Shown here one piece after another: positions 8,505-16,474 of a DNA stretch of 64,000 nt. Where the stretch lies: NCBI RefSeq assembly GCF_030161115.1, contig NZ_BSPQ01000013.1, positions 124,001 through 188,000 of the forward strand, read 5' to 3'. The notes under the pieces are model-generated. The model worked only from the letters and a program-made list of their open reading frames with translations. It was not told the DNA's origin and ran no database searches. The position numbers and the translations under genes were made by a program. Every line of letters begins with the position of its first letter. Within the stretch, counting starts at the first letter, position 1. The stretch is from Psychromonas marina (GTDB lineage Bacteria; Pseudomonadota; Gammaproteobacteria; Enterobacterales; Psychromonadaceae).

Positions 8505-9257
8505 TTAACCAGCATAGTATGTATTTCGCCATTGAGAAAGCAGCTCAACACACTCGGCTAGGGTATCAAATTGATTGTCTATAGCTAATAACTTAGGCCG
8601 TTCAAACTGAAACACAGGCAGCGATAGAGAGGCCGCGGCTTGAATTTTGGCATAAGTAGAGTGTCCGCCATTATTTTTACTGATAACAGCGTCAATGTTA
8701 TGCTCTTCAAGAAGCGCTATCTCATTCGCTAATTGGAATGGCCCTACCGCTTTTAACCAACTCACGTTATTAGGTAAATTAATTTTTACAGGCATCGCGG
8801 TACGTAAGAACAGTTGTTTTGAAGATACAGCAAGCTGATCCAGAACAGATTGAGAGACCTGCCCGGCACTGACTAACAAGCGATCATATTTAGCAACAGC
8901 CGCTATCACTTGAGACCAATCATTCACATCAATCCATAAATCTGCGCTCGTTGCCCGCCATTGCGGTTGTTGAAATCGAATCGCAGCTAGCGACAGCGCT
9001 TCACACACTTGTGCTATTTTATTACTCATCTTCTGTGCAAAAGGATCCGTTGCATCAACAATATGGGTTATTTTCTGATCGACCAAATACTGCTGCAAAC
9101 CACCAAATTGAGTAAAACCACCAGTAATAACAGGGCAAGGTAATGTCGCTTTACGTACAACCCCTGCAATACTATAGCGTACATCAAAACCGAGGTGATA
9201 AAGCTGCGTAGCTAAATGGCGCCCATCCGCGGTGCCGCCAACGACTAATACTTTCAT
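8505..9257 (-). CDS. cobK: CobK/CbiJ-type precorrin-6A reductase
   Basis: Reductase of the corrin-ring pathway (precorrin-6A or cobalt-precorrin-6A plus NAD(P)H), 250 residues. The N-terminus KVLVVGGTADGRHLATQL is the family's nucleotide motif. IVDATDPFAQKMS corresponds to the usual DATHPFA block with Asp replacing His. VISKNNGGHSTYAKIQAA carries the conserved K-x-x-GG segment. It is the first gene of the cob operon. No other ring-building gene is in the window, so either they lie elsewhere or this is a leftover or repurposed homologue. No B12 riboswitch is visible upstream. Confidence 0.85.
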   Translation of the reverse strand: MKVLVVGGTADGRHLATQLYHLGFDVRYSIAGVVRKATLPCPVITGGFTQFGGLQQYLVDQKITHIVDATDPFAQKMSNKIAQVCEALSLAAIRFQQPQWRATSADLWIDVNDWSQVIAAVAKYDRLLVSAGQVSQSVLDQLAVSSKQLFLRTAMPVKINLPNNVSWLKAVGPFQLANEIALLEEHNIDAVISKNNGGHSTYAKIQAAASLSLPVFQFERPKLLAIDNQFDTLAECVELLSQWRNTYYAG

Positions 9258-9443
9258 TTTTACTTCCTATAAATAACGAGGGCATTGTTTGCGGTTGTTT
9301 AAAAAATGTTAGATTATCTAAAACGTGGCTATATTATGACAGTTGCAGCAGCCAATCCACATAACTATTTGATCTATCTTCCCTGTTAATACGAATTACA
9401 GTAAATAGCTGATCTATTTTACTGGTTAAAATAACTTACTTCT

Positions 9444-9491
9444 GCGTTGTAAGTTTCGCAAAGGGAACAACCATTTGCGTCAACTTACGCC
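9444..9491. repeat. Imperfect inverted repeat upstream of cobK
   Basis: The left arm GCGTTGTAAGTTTCGCAAA (9444-9462) faces the right arm TTTGCGTCAACTTACGCC (9474-9491) across an 11-base loop. The TTTGCG and ACTTAC blocks pair fully. It is too far from cobK (about 190 bases) to assign a role. It could be a leader-RNA structure or a small palindromic element. Confidence 0.5.
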
Positions 9492-9524
9492 TTGAATTAA
9501 GCTGTTTTTCCTGCGCAAAATTTA

Positions 9525-9545
9525 GATCACATAATTAATGTGATC
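9525..9545. repeat. 21-bp palindrome with GATCACAT/ATGTGATC arms
   Basis: Two perfect 8-base arms flank a 5-base AT centre. The half-sites resemble CRP half-sites, but in the inverted order (TCACA before TGTGA), so I do not call it a CRP site. It may be an operator. Confidence 0.4.
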
Positions 9546-9661
9546 GGTATAACATGATAGTGCGCGATTATTCATCACGTACTATTTGCTCAATAAGACC
9601 TAAGTTGTAATGGATGCGAGTAACGAATATTTGGCGAGGTTGAATGTAGGGGGAGGAATAG

Positions 9662-9698
9662 CATCATTGACCTATTTCAGTTAAACAGGCCAATGATG
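9662..9698 (-). repeat. 12-bp hairpin downstream of the 9882-10901 gene
   Basis: CATCATTGACCT (9662-9673) and AGGCCAATGATG (9687-9698) pair. On the minus-strand RNA the single mismatch becomes a G-U pair, giving a complete 12-bp stem with a 13-base loop. No U run follows. It lies about 185 bases past the stop of the minus-strand gene, so it could be a 3'-end stabiliser or a factor-dependent end. Confidence 0.4.
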
Positions 9699-9881
9699 TA
9701 GATAAGAGCAAAAGAGTTAAGAAAGTGAGCATGCTTGCTAGTTAAAATTATCCCTAACGGCGTTGTGAGTTTTATGCCGAACATCCTGTTCTCCAACACT
9801 GCGTGGACAGCTAAAGTTGATCATAATTTTTCCTGCGCAATCTCTAACCCCCCATTAAACGCCATAGGGATAATAAAAGGA

Positions 9882-10901
9882 TTACGCCGCTTCACCTTGC
9901 CACACAAAATGGCGGTTAGGTTTTTGGATCACTAATCCCTTTTCTAATAGTTGTGAAAATAACTGATTCGTGTCCTCTGCATTAAGGGCGAGTTTATCCG
10001 CTAATGCCTTTTTAGAACAACGTAATTCATCGCGACTAAAGAGGTTTATCGCCTGTGCAATCAAGTCTTCACTGCGGGATAATGGACTAATTGTACTGTT
10101 CATTTCAGATTCAATCGTCTCTGAACTCCCCTGTTCGTCATTATTATCGTTAACACCTTGTTTGTTTTTGTGTTGCAACTTCAACGTACGGCTAAAGCGA
10201 AGCTCTTCACCAATCAAGCCAACAAAAAATGCAGCAAAGAGATCTAACAATACCGATAAAAATACCACTAAGCCTAGTTGTGCCGTTTTAGTTTCAATAC
10301 TTAATGCCGTCGCAACACTGCCAATTAATCCTAATACAGAGCCTTGACTGCTAACAGGTTGTTGATCACGCTCAATGGCTAACTCAAGTTGTTGCTGACG
10401 TAGTTTAGTATTCTCATTCTGAATGCGGGTAACACCTACCGCAATACGATTCAGGTCGATATATTTTTGTGCCGCAATATTATTAAGATCGATCTGTTTT
10501 TCAATCGCATCGATCTGCAGGTCATAAGCAGCACTTCGATTATGTTGCACGTTAGCAACACTTTGCGCCGTATTAGTCGCACTATTAATACCACCGATAC
10601 TGCCGCCAATCGAAATAGCAGCCAGAATAGTGTAAAAAGAAAATGCAGATAGCGCAGCGGTGATGTGACGTCGTGCAAGGCGCTCTCCAAATTCATACCA
10701 AGCAAAGAATTTACCCAGCTCAAAAATCACTGCTAATGAACCAAATAGGAACTGCATCCAAGGGTCTTCATCAATGGATAAAAACAGTAATAAGGAAAAG
10801 ATGATTGAAGCGAGAATAGAAGCGCCAGTAAAGCTGTATACCACGCTCATGGCAAAAGGACCTTTAGGGTGGCGAATACGTTTGTTATGTGAATCAATCA
10901 T
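9882..10901 (-). CDS. Unrecognised membrane protein with coiled coil and winged-helix-like tail
   Basis: A 339-residue protein I do not recognise. Three hydrophobic segments lie at about 20-42, 49-68 and 82-105. A long polar helical region at about 115-195 (LQIDAIEKQIDLNNIA, NENTKLRQQQLELAIE) is probably coiled coil, and a fourth hydrophobic segment is at about 205-238. A charged Asn/Glu-rich linker leads to a C-terminal domain at about 270-335 (SRDELRCSKKALADKLAL, LFSQLLEKGLVIQ) that reads like a winged helix. With four membrane passes and the tail in the cytoplasm, a sensor or partition role is possible, but that is speculation. It stands alone between cobK and topB. Confidence 0.8.
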   Translation of the reverse strand: MIDSHNKRIRHPKGPFAMSVVYSFTGASILASIIFSLLLFLSIDEDPWMQFLFGSLAVIFELGKFFAWYEFGERLARRHITAALSAFSFYTILAAISIGGSIGGINSATNTAQSVANVQHNRSAAYDLQIDAIEKQIDLNNIAAQKYIDLNRIAVGVTRIQNENTKLRQQQLELAIERDQQPVSSQGSVLGLIGSVATALSIETKTAQLGLVVFLSVLLDLFAAFFVGLIGEELRFSRTLKLQHKNKQGVNDNNDEQGSSETIESEMNSTISPLSRSEDLIAQAINLFSRDELRCSKKALADKLALNAEDTNQLFSQLLEKGLVIQKPNRHFVWQGEAA

Positions 10902-11175
10902 AATTAATCTGCTTAATAGGGTTACATACTATTGAACTTTTCGTGCCTTAATGTTGGCGTATACCGTGGTTCAGTCAATAATGGAAAATGTTAAATTTGC
11001 GCCGCATTGTAGTGGCTAGCTCATTTAAAAGCTAGCAATGGCGGGTGGTTAGGGTTAAATAGAGCTAACTTTGACCTGACTGATTATAATTCCCCCATGT
11101 TTGGTCAGCTAATATTCATGTGCAGCTCATTTACTCAATAAAGTGTAAATTGTGATAGCGATTAATAATCCCTAT
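10902..11175. other. Intergenic region between topB and the membrane/winged-helix gene
   Basis: About 270 bases with no gene. It should carry the promoter for the minus-strand gene starting at 10901. A small inverted repeat GCTAGCT/AGCTAGC near 11015-11036 lies here, without a T run on either side. Confidence 0.4.
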
Positions 11176-13110
11176 TTACTTGGTTGTTTTCTTCGCTTTG
11201 CTATAACTGCTTTTTTTAGTGGTTGATTTTTTACGGTAGCTTTTTTTAAATGGACTTGCTGTAATCGGTAGATCTCTTAATGCTTGCGGTCCATCGATGA
11301 TTGCCTGTTCAATTACCTTGGTTAATTGTGCCTGTAACGGTAAAACAAAACCGTTGTAACTCTGCTGCTTTTCACTAATCGCATTAAGCTGCATCTCCCA
11401 TTGCGCGGTCATATCGGGCAAGGTTAGCGTTTCCGGTAAGCTCTGAATCAGTTTACGTCCTACTTCGGTCGCTTGAATGACTTTTCCTGTTCGCTTTAGA
11501 AATTGGCGCTTAAACAATAACTCAATAATACCTGCTCGTGTTGCCTCAGTGCCCAATCCATCGGTCTCTTTTAATACGGTTTTTAAGCTAGGGTCTTTTA
11601 CAAAACGCGCAATATTACTCATTGCCGCGAGCAGTGTGGCATCGGTAAAATAAGCAGGAGGCTGGGTATTTTTCTCAACAACTTCCCCTTTTTCGCAGGC
11701 TAATTGTTGCCCTTTTTTAAGAGTTGGTAAGTAAGTATCTTTTTCCTGTTTATCAATTAACTGCTTCCAACCATCACTGATTTTGCTTTTTGCCTTGGCG
11801 ATAAACAAACCACCATTTATCTCTATCTCCGCAATACACTCGGCATAACGATAGTCTGGATAAAACTGCATCAAGTACTGGTTAGCAACCAAACGATAAA
11901 TATTCTGCGACATAGCATCTAAACCCGCCAATGATTTCGAACTATCTGTTGGAATAATGGCATGATGAGCATCAACTTTCTGATCATTCCAAGCACGCCC
12001 TTTTATAGACAAATCAGCATTACTGACCGCAGATTGTAAGTTGTTATCATTGTTTGCTATCGCCTGTGTCACTGCTTTTGCTTGTCCATGATGATTGCGC
12101 GGTAAATAGCGAGAATCGGAACGTGGATAGGTGATCAGTTTATGACGCTCATACAGTGCTTGGCAACTGTCTAATACTTGCTGTGCACTGTAATGAAAAC
12201 GTTTTGCAGCATCGATTTGCAGCGCTGATAAATTATAGGGCAATGGCGCGATCTGTTTTTTATCTTTCGCGTTAAAGGCACTGACCACACCAGGTTCTCC
12301 GGTGATACGTTGTGCTACATTTTCAGCTAAACCTTTAACAACAACTCGCCCTTCTTCATCTTGGTATTTTTCACACGCGGGACTAGGTTTCCATTTTGCA
12401 GTGAACGGCTCGTTAGTCTCTGTTTTTAGATGTGCTAATACCTCATAAAATGGCTTGCTGACAAAGGCTTCAATCTGCTCATCACGACGAGCGACTAATC
12501 CTAATAAAGGTGTTTGTACTCGCCCTACCGATATAACGCCTTTATAACCCGATTTTTGAGCTTGTAGTGTATAAACGCGTGTGAGATTCAAACCGTATAA
12601 CCAATCGGCACGTGTCCTTGCTAATGCCGACGTAGAAAGTGCCACAAAATCTTGGTTGGAACGCAGTTGTTGTAATGAGCGTTTTACCGCATTAGTGGTT
12701 AAATCGCTCACTAAGCAACGCTCAGTCTGTTGTAATTTTTTACCTTTAACACCACTGAAGTGAATGACTTCATCAACGAGTAACTGCCCTTCGCGATCTG
12801 GGTCACCAACGTGTACCAATTGGTCGGCCTGTTTTATCAGTTTTTTAAGTATCGCAAGCTGTTTACTGGTACGTGGTGTCGATTTAAGTTTCCATTTCTC
12901 TGGAATAATAGGCAGATGTTCAAACTGCCATTTTTTATAGATAGGATCGTAAGCTTCGGGGTCAACCTGCGTCAATAGATGACCGATACACCAACTTACG
13001 ACATCACCATTACCGACATGAATACAGCCATCTGCTTTACGATGTGGCCTAGGTAGTGATTCAGCAATTGCACGTGCAAGGCTCGGTTTTTCGGCAATAT
13101 ATAATTTCAT
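11176..13110 (-). CDS. topB: DNA topoisomerase III
   Basis: Type IA topoisomerase of 644 residues that decatenates replication intermediates and resolves recombination structures. The TOPRIM domain opens MKLYIAEKPSLARAIAESLP, with the acidic metal site HVGDPDREGQLLVDE at about 100-115. The active-site tyrosine is in LITYPRSDSRYLP (about 320-335). The C-terminal domain has GLGTEATRAGIIELLFKRQF, and the protein ends in a short Lys/Ser-rich tail (KKSYRKKSTTKKSSYSKAKK) suited to DNA contact. Length and motifs match E. coli TopB. It is divergent from the outer-membrane barrel gene at 13272 and appears monocistronic. Confidence 0.95.
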   Translation of the reverse strand: MKLYIAEKPSLARAIAESLPRPHRKADGCIHVGNGDVVSWCIGHLLTQVDPEAYDPIYKKWQFEHLPIIPEKWKLKSTPRTSKQLAILKKLIKQADQLVHVGDPDREGQLLVDEVIHFSGVKGKKLQQTERCLVSDLTTNAVKRSLQQLRSNQDFVALSTSALARTRADWLYGLNLTRVYTLQAQKSGYKGVISVGRVQTPLLGLVARRDEQIEAFVSKPFYEVLAHLKTETNEPFTAKWKPSPACEKYQDEEGRVVVKGLAENVAQRITGEPGVVSAFNAKDKKQIAPLPYNLSALQIDAAKRFHYSAQQVLDSCQALYERHKLITYPRSDSRYLPRNHHGQAKAVTQAIANNDNNLQSAVSNADLSIKGRAWNDQKVDAHHAIIPTDSSKSLAGLDAMSQNIYRLVANQYLMQFYPDYRYAECIAEIEINGGLFIAKAKSKISDGWKQLIDKQEKDTYLPTLKKGQQLACEKGEVVEKNTQPPAYFTDATLLAAMSNIARFVKDPSLKTVLKETDGLGTEATRAGIIELLFKRQFLKRTGKVIQATEVGRKLIQSLPETLTLPDMTAQWEMQLNAISEKQQSYNGFVLPLQAQLTKVIEQAIIDGPQALRDLPITASPFKKSYRKKSTTKKSSYSKAKKTTK

Positions 13111-13271
13111 CTATCTCAAACTCTCAACTGTTTTTTTACACAGTAGTTAATATCCCCCTGTATTTCAAGAAAATATTTGCAAAAATCAAAAATTACGCCG
13201 TAAAAATATTAGTAATATTGAAACTAAGCTAAACTATTTTTACTCTTATGAATCAGTAAAATGGATCTTTT

Positions 13272-14249
13272 ATGTCGATTGCAGCACATGTCAGCCTGTT
13301 TTTTATATTCATTGCTTTGCCCTCTTTTATACTGGCTTCGCCAGCGAGTAAAATGTTTGAACAAACATTCGCAACCGCGGTTGTGCTATCTGATAATGAC
13401 GCTATCAGTTTTGGTATTGCTAATTTTAATCCTGATGCGCTATTAAACCCTAATGATAATAACCTGTCAGACGGTGATTCCGTTCGATTACGCAATGAGC
13501 TGAATATCTATAACCTGCCTTATACCTTTGTATTAGATAAACAAAACCAACAATGGTCAGATAAAGTTATGTTGCGTTTAACTTATATTAAACAGGAGAA
13601 TAATAACGATTTTTTGGGTGATAAAAGTGAGCGACCTGATAACAATATCGATAAAATATACGCGTTGTATAGTGCCTATAGCCGCTACCTTCCCCTTGGA
13701 AATAGGCTCAAACTAAGGTTGAGGCTCGGTGCATATATAATGCACTATAAAAATAAACACACCTATAAGAGTGATTTTACTAATAACCTCAAACCATTAG
13801 TTGATGGTGTCTTTTTCAATACCACCGCAAATGCTGCGATTATCGAACCCAATGCAAAGCTGACTTATACCCAAGAAACGGATTGGGGTAAATGGCAACT
13901 CGCCTCAGATTTAAACTATTTTGTCGGTAAAGTTTACTCTGGCTCTGCATCTAGTGTGGGGGCAATCCCCGATGGGTGGCGAATTAACAACGGTGTAAAG
14001 CTACACTTTGATTTAAACAGCAGTGCATTGCATGCTGAATCTATTTATCTAAATTTTAAACGCATCGATATGCATGGTGATATGACCACGCCTTTACAAA
14101 CGAATCATTATTATGAGATGGGCATAGGAATTTTGTTAGATATTCATAAATTAACAAATCTGGCTGACAATATTGGTATTGGTTTAAATATTAATAAAGG
14201 TACCTCTTTATCTGGAGGCAGCATTGTGATCTATTTTAACGAATTTTAA
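13272..14249 (+). CDS. Predicted outer-membrane beta-barrel protein (solitary autotransporter-barrel type)
   Basis: Exported protein of 325 residues. A signal peptide (hydrophobic residues 5-22, cleavage near ILASPAS) is followed by a region rich in alternating hydrophobic/polar strands (LKLRLRLGAYIMHY, WQLASDLNYFVGKVY, SIYLNFKRIDMHG) and ends with the C-terminal signature SIVIYFNEF, with terminal Phe, for BAM-dependent insertion. Overall it resembles the stand-alone autotransporter-barrel family seen in marine gammaproteobacteria; this is recognition by style, not proof. There is no passenger domain. The ATG at 13272 has GGAT six bases upstream. Its function is unknown. Confidence 0.75.
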   Translation: MSIAAHVSLFFIFIALPSFILASPASKMFEQTFATAVVLSDNDAISFGIANFNPDALLNPNDNNLSDGDSVRLRNELNIYNLPYTFVLDKQNQQWSDKVMLRLTYIKQENNNDFLGDKSERPDNNIDKIYALYSAYSRYLPLGNRLKLRLRLGAYIMHYKNKHTYKSDFTNNLKPLVDGVFFNTTANAAIIEPNAKLTYTQETDWGKWQLASDLNYFVGKVYSGSASSVGAIPDGWRINNGVKLHFDLNSSALHAESIYLNFKRIDMHGDMTTPLQTNHYYEMGIGILLDIHKLTNLADNIGIGLNINKGTSLSGGSIVIYFNEF

Positions 14250-14530
14250 TTCATTAATAATAAAGAGAAACAGACTATTCCCAGCAAAGATCACTTTTTA
14301 TGCCCCATATTGTTAGATACACCTCAAGATCAAAATTATGCTAAGAAGTGACGCTATTATTTCAATGTTATAGATGTTCAAATTGCCATTCTCATCCCTT
14401 GACTATAAACTTAACAATCGCTTATGGTTTACCTCACTAATTGCCTGAAATACCTTCTAATGAGATGATTTATTGTCACTTTAAGTTTTATCAATACAAA
14501 CAATGCAACACTGCTTTATGAGGATATAAA

Positions 14531-14983
14531 ATGAAAAATGTATTTATGCTACTCACTTTGGTTAGCTTGTCTGCTTGTAGCGAAGAACAATCAACGCTTT
14601 CAGAACAGCAGCAACAAACAATCCCCCCTATTCAAACAGAACTAGCAACGCCCAGCAATGAAAGTGAAAGCGACAGCGACAAAACAGATTGGGATAACGC
14701 TAAACTTTCAACGCAGCAAGCACTGCAAGATATCTGGAATGCGAGTAAGGAATCGACACAGGATTTCGTCGAAGAGGGTTCAACCGGCTCAAAAGAGTTA
14801 TGGCAATCAAGTAAACAAAAAAGCAGTGAGTTATGGGAGCAAGGAAAAGAAAGTAGTGCTGATATTTGGAATGAGATTGAATCAGGTAGTAAATCGACTT
14901 GGTCAGAGGGAAAAGAGAAAGTACAACAATTTTTTCCAGAACAATCAGAGCCCAACAACAGTGTTACTGTTGATGAGATCTGA
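14531..14983 (+). CDS. Lipoprotein with six tandem 11-residue repeats
   Basis: A 150-residue lipoprotein: signal peptide with lipobox LSAC (Cys16), then a Gln/Ser/Asp-rich linker. Residues 67-132 are six contiguous 11-mers: DIWNASKESTQ, DFVEEGSTGSK, ELWQSSKQKSS, ELWEQGKESSA, DIWNEIESGSK, STWSEGKEKVQ. An aromatic or hydrophobic residue sits at position 3 of every unit, and Lys/Glu recur at fixed places. Such 11-residue periodicity is typical of LEA-like or apolipoprotein-like amphipathic helices that lie on membranes. I infer a periplasmic, membrane-skirting helix. It is followed by the convergent dnaJ-like gene. I know no established function. Confidence 0.85.
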   Translation: MKNVFMLLTLVSLSACSEEQSTLSEQQQQTIPPIQTELATPSNESESDSDKTDWDNAKLSTQQALQDIWNASKESTQDFVEEGSTGSKELWQSSKQKSSELWEQGKESSADIWNEIESGSKSTWSEGKEKVQQFFPEQSEPNNSVTVDEI

Positions 14984-15003
14984 TGATCATAGCGCAGCTT
15001 AAG

Positions 15004-15870
15004 TTAAGCTAATTCAGCTAATTGCTCTAACAACGCACGTTGCTCATAAGACAAAGCGGTTGGTGTAGGGATAACCACTTCGTAGATAAGATCACCAATT
15101 AGGTCACCTTTCATCGATTTGATCCCTTTACCTTTAATACGGAATTTTCTTCCCGCTTGCGTACCTTCAGGAATCTTAATATTAATATACCCTGCAAAGG
15201 TCGGTACTTTTAAACTACCGCCCAACGCAGCAGTTGTATATGGCGTATCGATTAAACAGTATAGATCGCGTCCTTCTCGACGAAATACCTCATGCTCAGC
15301 CAAACTAACTTCAACTAACAAGTCTCCATATCCGCCCCCTAATGAACCAGGGTTACCTTTACCAGGTACACGCACACGTTGACCTTTATCAATGCCCGCC
15401 GGGATTGTCACTTTAAGTAGTACAGGATTATTAGGTAATTTGACTTCTTGTACACAACCCTCTACTGCTTCTTCTAAAGTTATCTCAATGGTTGCAATGA
15501 TATCAGAGCCTATTTCCGGCTGTGGTTGATATTGTTGCTGCTGCTGACGTTGTCCAAACATGCCGCCAAACATATCATCAAAACCACCGCCCTGATGACC
15601 AAAGCCCCCATGACCAAAACCGCCCTGTCGACCCTGTCCATTTTCATCAAAGGCACCATGACCAAAATCATCATACTGTTGACGTTTCTCTTCATCACCA
15701 ACAATTTCATAAGCCGATTTAACTTCACGGAAGTTATTTTCAGCAACAGGATTATCAGGATTACGATCGGGATGGTATTTCATCGCCAATTTTTTATAGG
15801 CTTTTTTTATCTCTTTATCAGATGCACTTTTGCTTACACCTAATACTTCATAACAATCACGTTTTGACAT
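15004..15870 (-). CDS. DnaJ-type J-domain protein lacking the zinc-finger region
   Basis: Hsp40 co-chaperone of 288 residues that stimulates Hsp70 ATPase and delivers clients. The J domain (1-70) carries YHPDRNPDN with HPD at 33-35. A Gly/Phe-rich linker (about 73-105) and a Gln-rich stretch follow. The client-binding domains start IEITLEEAVEGCVQEVKLP and then jump straight to LLKVTIPAGIDKGQRVRV. In true DnaJ the four CxxCxGxG repeats lie exactly there, and all are absent. The remaining C-terminal text (EHEVFRREGRDLYC, AALGGSLKVPT) is DnaJ-like rather than CbpA-like. It starts 6 bases after yajQ, so the two form an operon. It may be an auxiliary paralogue of a full DnaJ elsewhere. Confidence 0.9.
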   Translation of the reverse strand: MSKRDCYEVLGVSKSASDKEIKKAYKKLAMKYHPDRNPDNPVAENNFREVKSAYEIVGDEEKRQQYDDFGHGAFDENGQGRQGGFGHGGFGHQGGGFDDMFGGMFGQRQQQQQYQPQPEIGSDIIATIEITLEEAVEGCVQEVKLPNNPVLLKVTIPAGIDKGQRVRVPGKGNPGSLGGGYGDLLVEVSLAEHEVFRREGRDLYCLIDTPYTTAALGGSLKVPTFAGYINIKIPEGTQAGRKFRIKGKGIKSMKGDLIGDLIYEVVIPTPTALSYEQRALLEQLAELA

Positions 15871-15876
15871 TTAGCT

Positions 15877-16359
15877 TTAATCTCGGAAATTATTAAATTG
15901 GAACGGTTGACCTAGTTCAGCACCACGAATCAAGTTCATTACAGCTTGTAGATCATCACGCTTTTTACCTGTAACGCGTAACTCTTCACCTTGAATTTGA
16001 GTCTGAACTTTCATTTTATTATCTTTAATTAACTTAACGATTTTTTTCGCCATTGGCTGGTCAATGCCTTCTTTAAACTTAACCGTTTGTGACCATGATT
16101 GACCATGGTGTGATGCTTTATCTGTATCCATTGAGCTTGCATCAATGCCACGCTTAATAACGTGTACACGTAAAATATCTAATAGCTGACGCAGTTGCTT
16201 ATCATGCTCTGACTCTAATTTTGCGACACCTTTATCAAAGGTGAAACTCGCTTTTACACCACGAAAATCAAAGCGCGTTTTTAATTCACGATTAGCGTTA
16301 TCTACTGCGTTTCTTAATTCCGTAACATCTACTTCGGAAACAACGTCAAATGAAGGCAT
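15877..16359 (-). CDS. yajQ: YajQ family nucleotide-binding protein (UPF0234)
   Basis: A 160-residue cytoplasmic protein with the complete YajQ pattern: [20 protein letters not shown] at the start, [14 protein letters not shown], a central [17 protein letters not shown], and the end [20 protein letters not shown] and [10 protein letters not shown]. The two RNP-like half-domains bind nucleotides; members have been reported as c-di-GMP effectors (Xanthomonas) and tRNA/GTP binders, so the role here is not fixed. It is the first gene of a two-gene operon with the J-domain protein and is divergent from panE. Confidence 0.95.
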   Translation of the reverse strand: MPSFDVVSEVDVTELRNAVDNANRELKTRFDFRGVKASFTFDKGVAKLESEHDKQLRQLLDILRVHVIKRGIDASSMDTDKASHHGQSWSQTVKFKEGIDQPMAKKIVKLIKDNKMKVQTQIQGEELRVTGKKRDDLQAVMNLIRGAELGQPFQFNNFRD

Positions 16360-16474
16360 TTTATACTCCTACTGAATAAATCAAAATAAGCGATAAGTTA
16401 CCAGAAATTCTCGGTTTCGGCTATGTTATGATGCGCTTAAAGGTTAATTTATCGTACAAATTTAAGGTGGGACT

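Larger units (their letters stand above)
9258..9881. other. Long non-coding gap with several inverted repeats
   Basis: About 620 bases without a convincing gene, between cobK (start 9257) and the minus-strand gene ending at 9882. It contains three inverted repeats (9444-9491, 9525-9545, 9662-9698) and two copies of the 14-mer TTTTTCCTGCGCAA (9505-9518 and 9827-9840). The 66-codon plus-strand frame at 9735-9935 looks like chance and runs into the next gene antisense. Confidence 0.5.

Noticed and set aside
9525-9545. CRP site
   Set aside because: The half-sites are in the reverse order (TCACA...TGTGA), so it is not the CRP consensus.
9258-9700. Cobalamin riboswitch upstream of cobK
   Set aside because: I looked for the B12 box on the minus strand and did not find it.
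9735-9935. 66-codon plus-strand frame in the cobK gap
   Set aside because: No ribosome-binding site or recognisable sequence; it runs antisense into the next gene.
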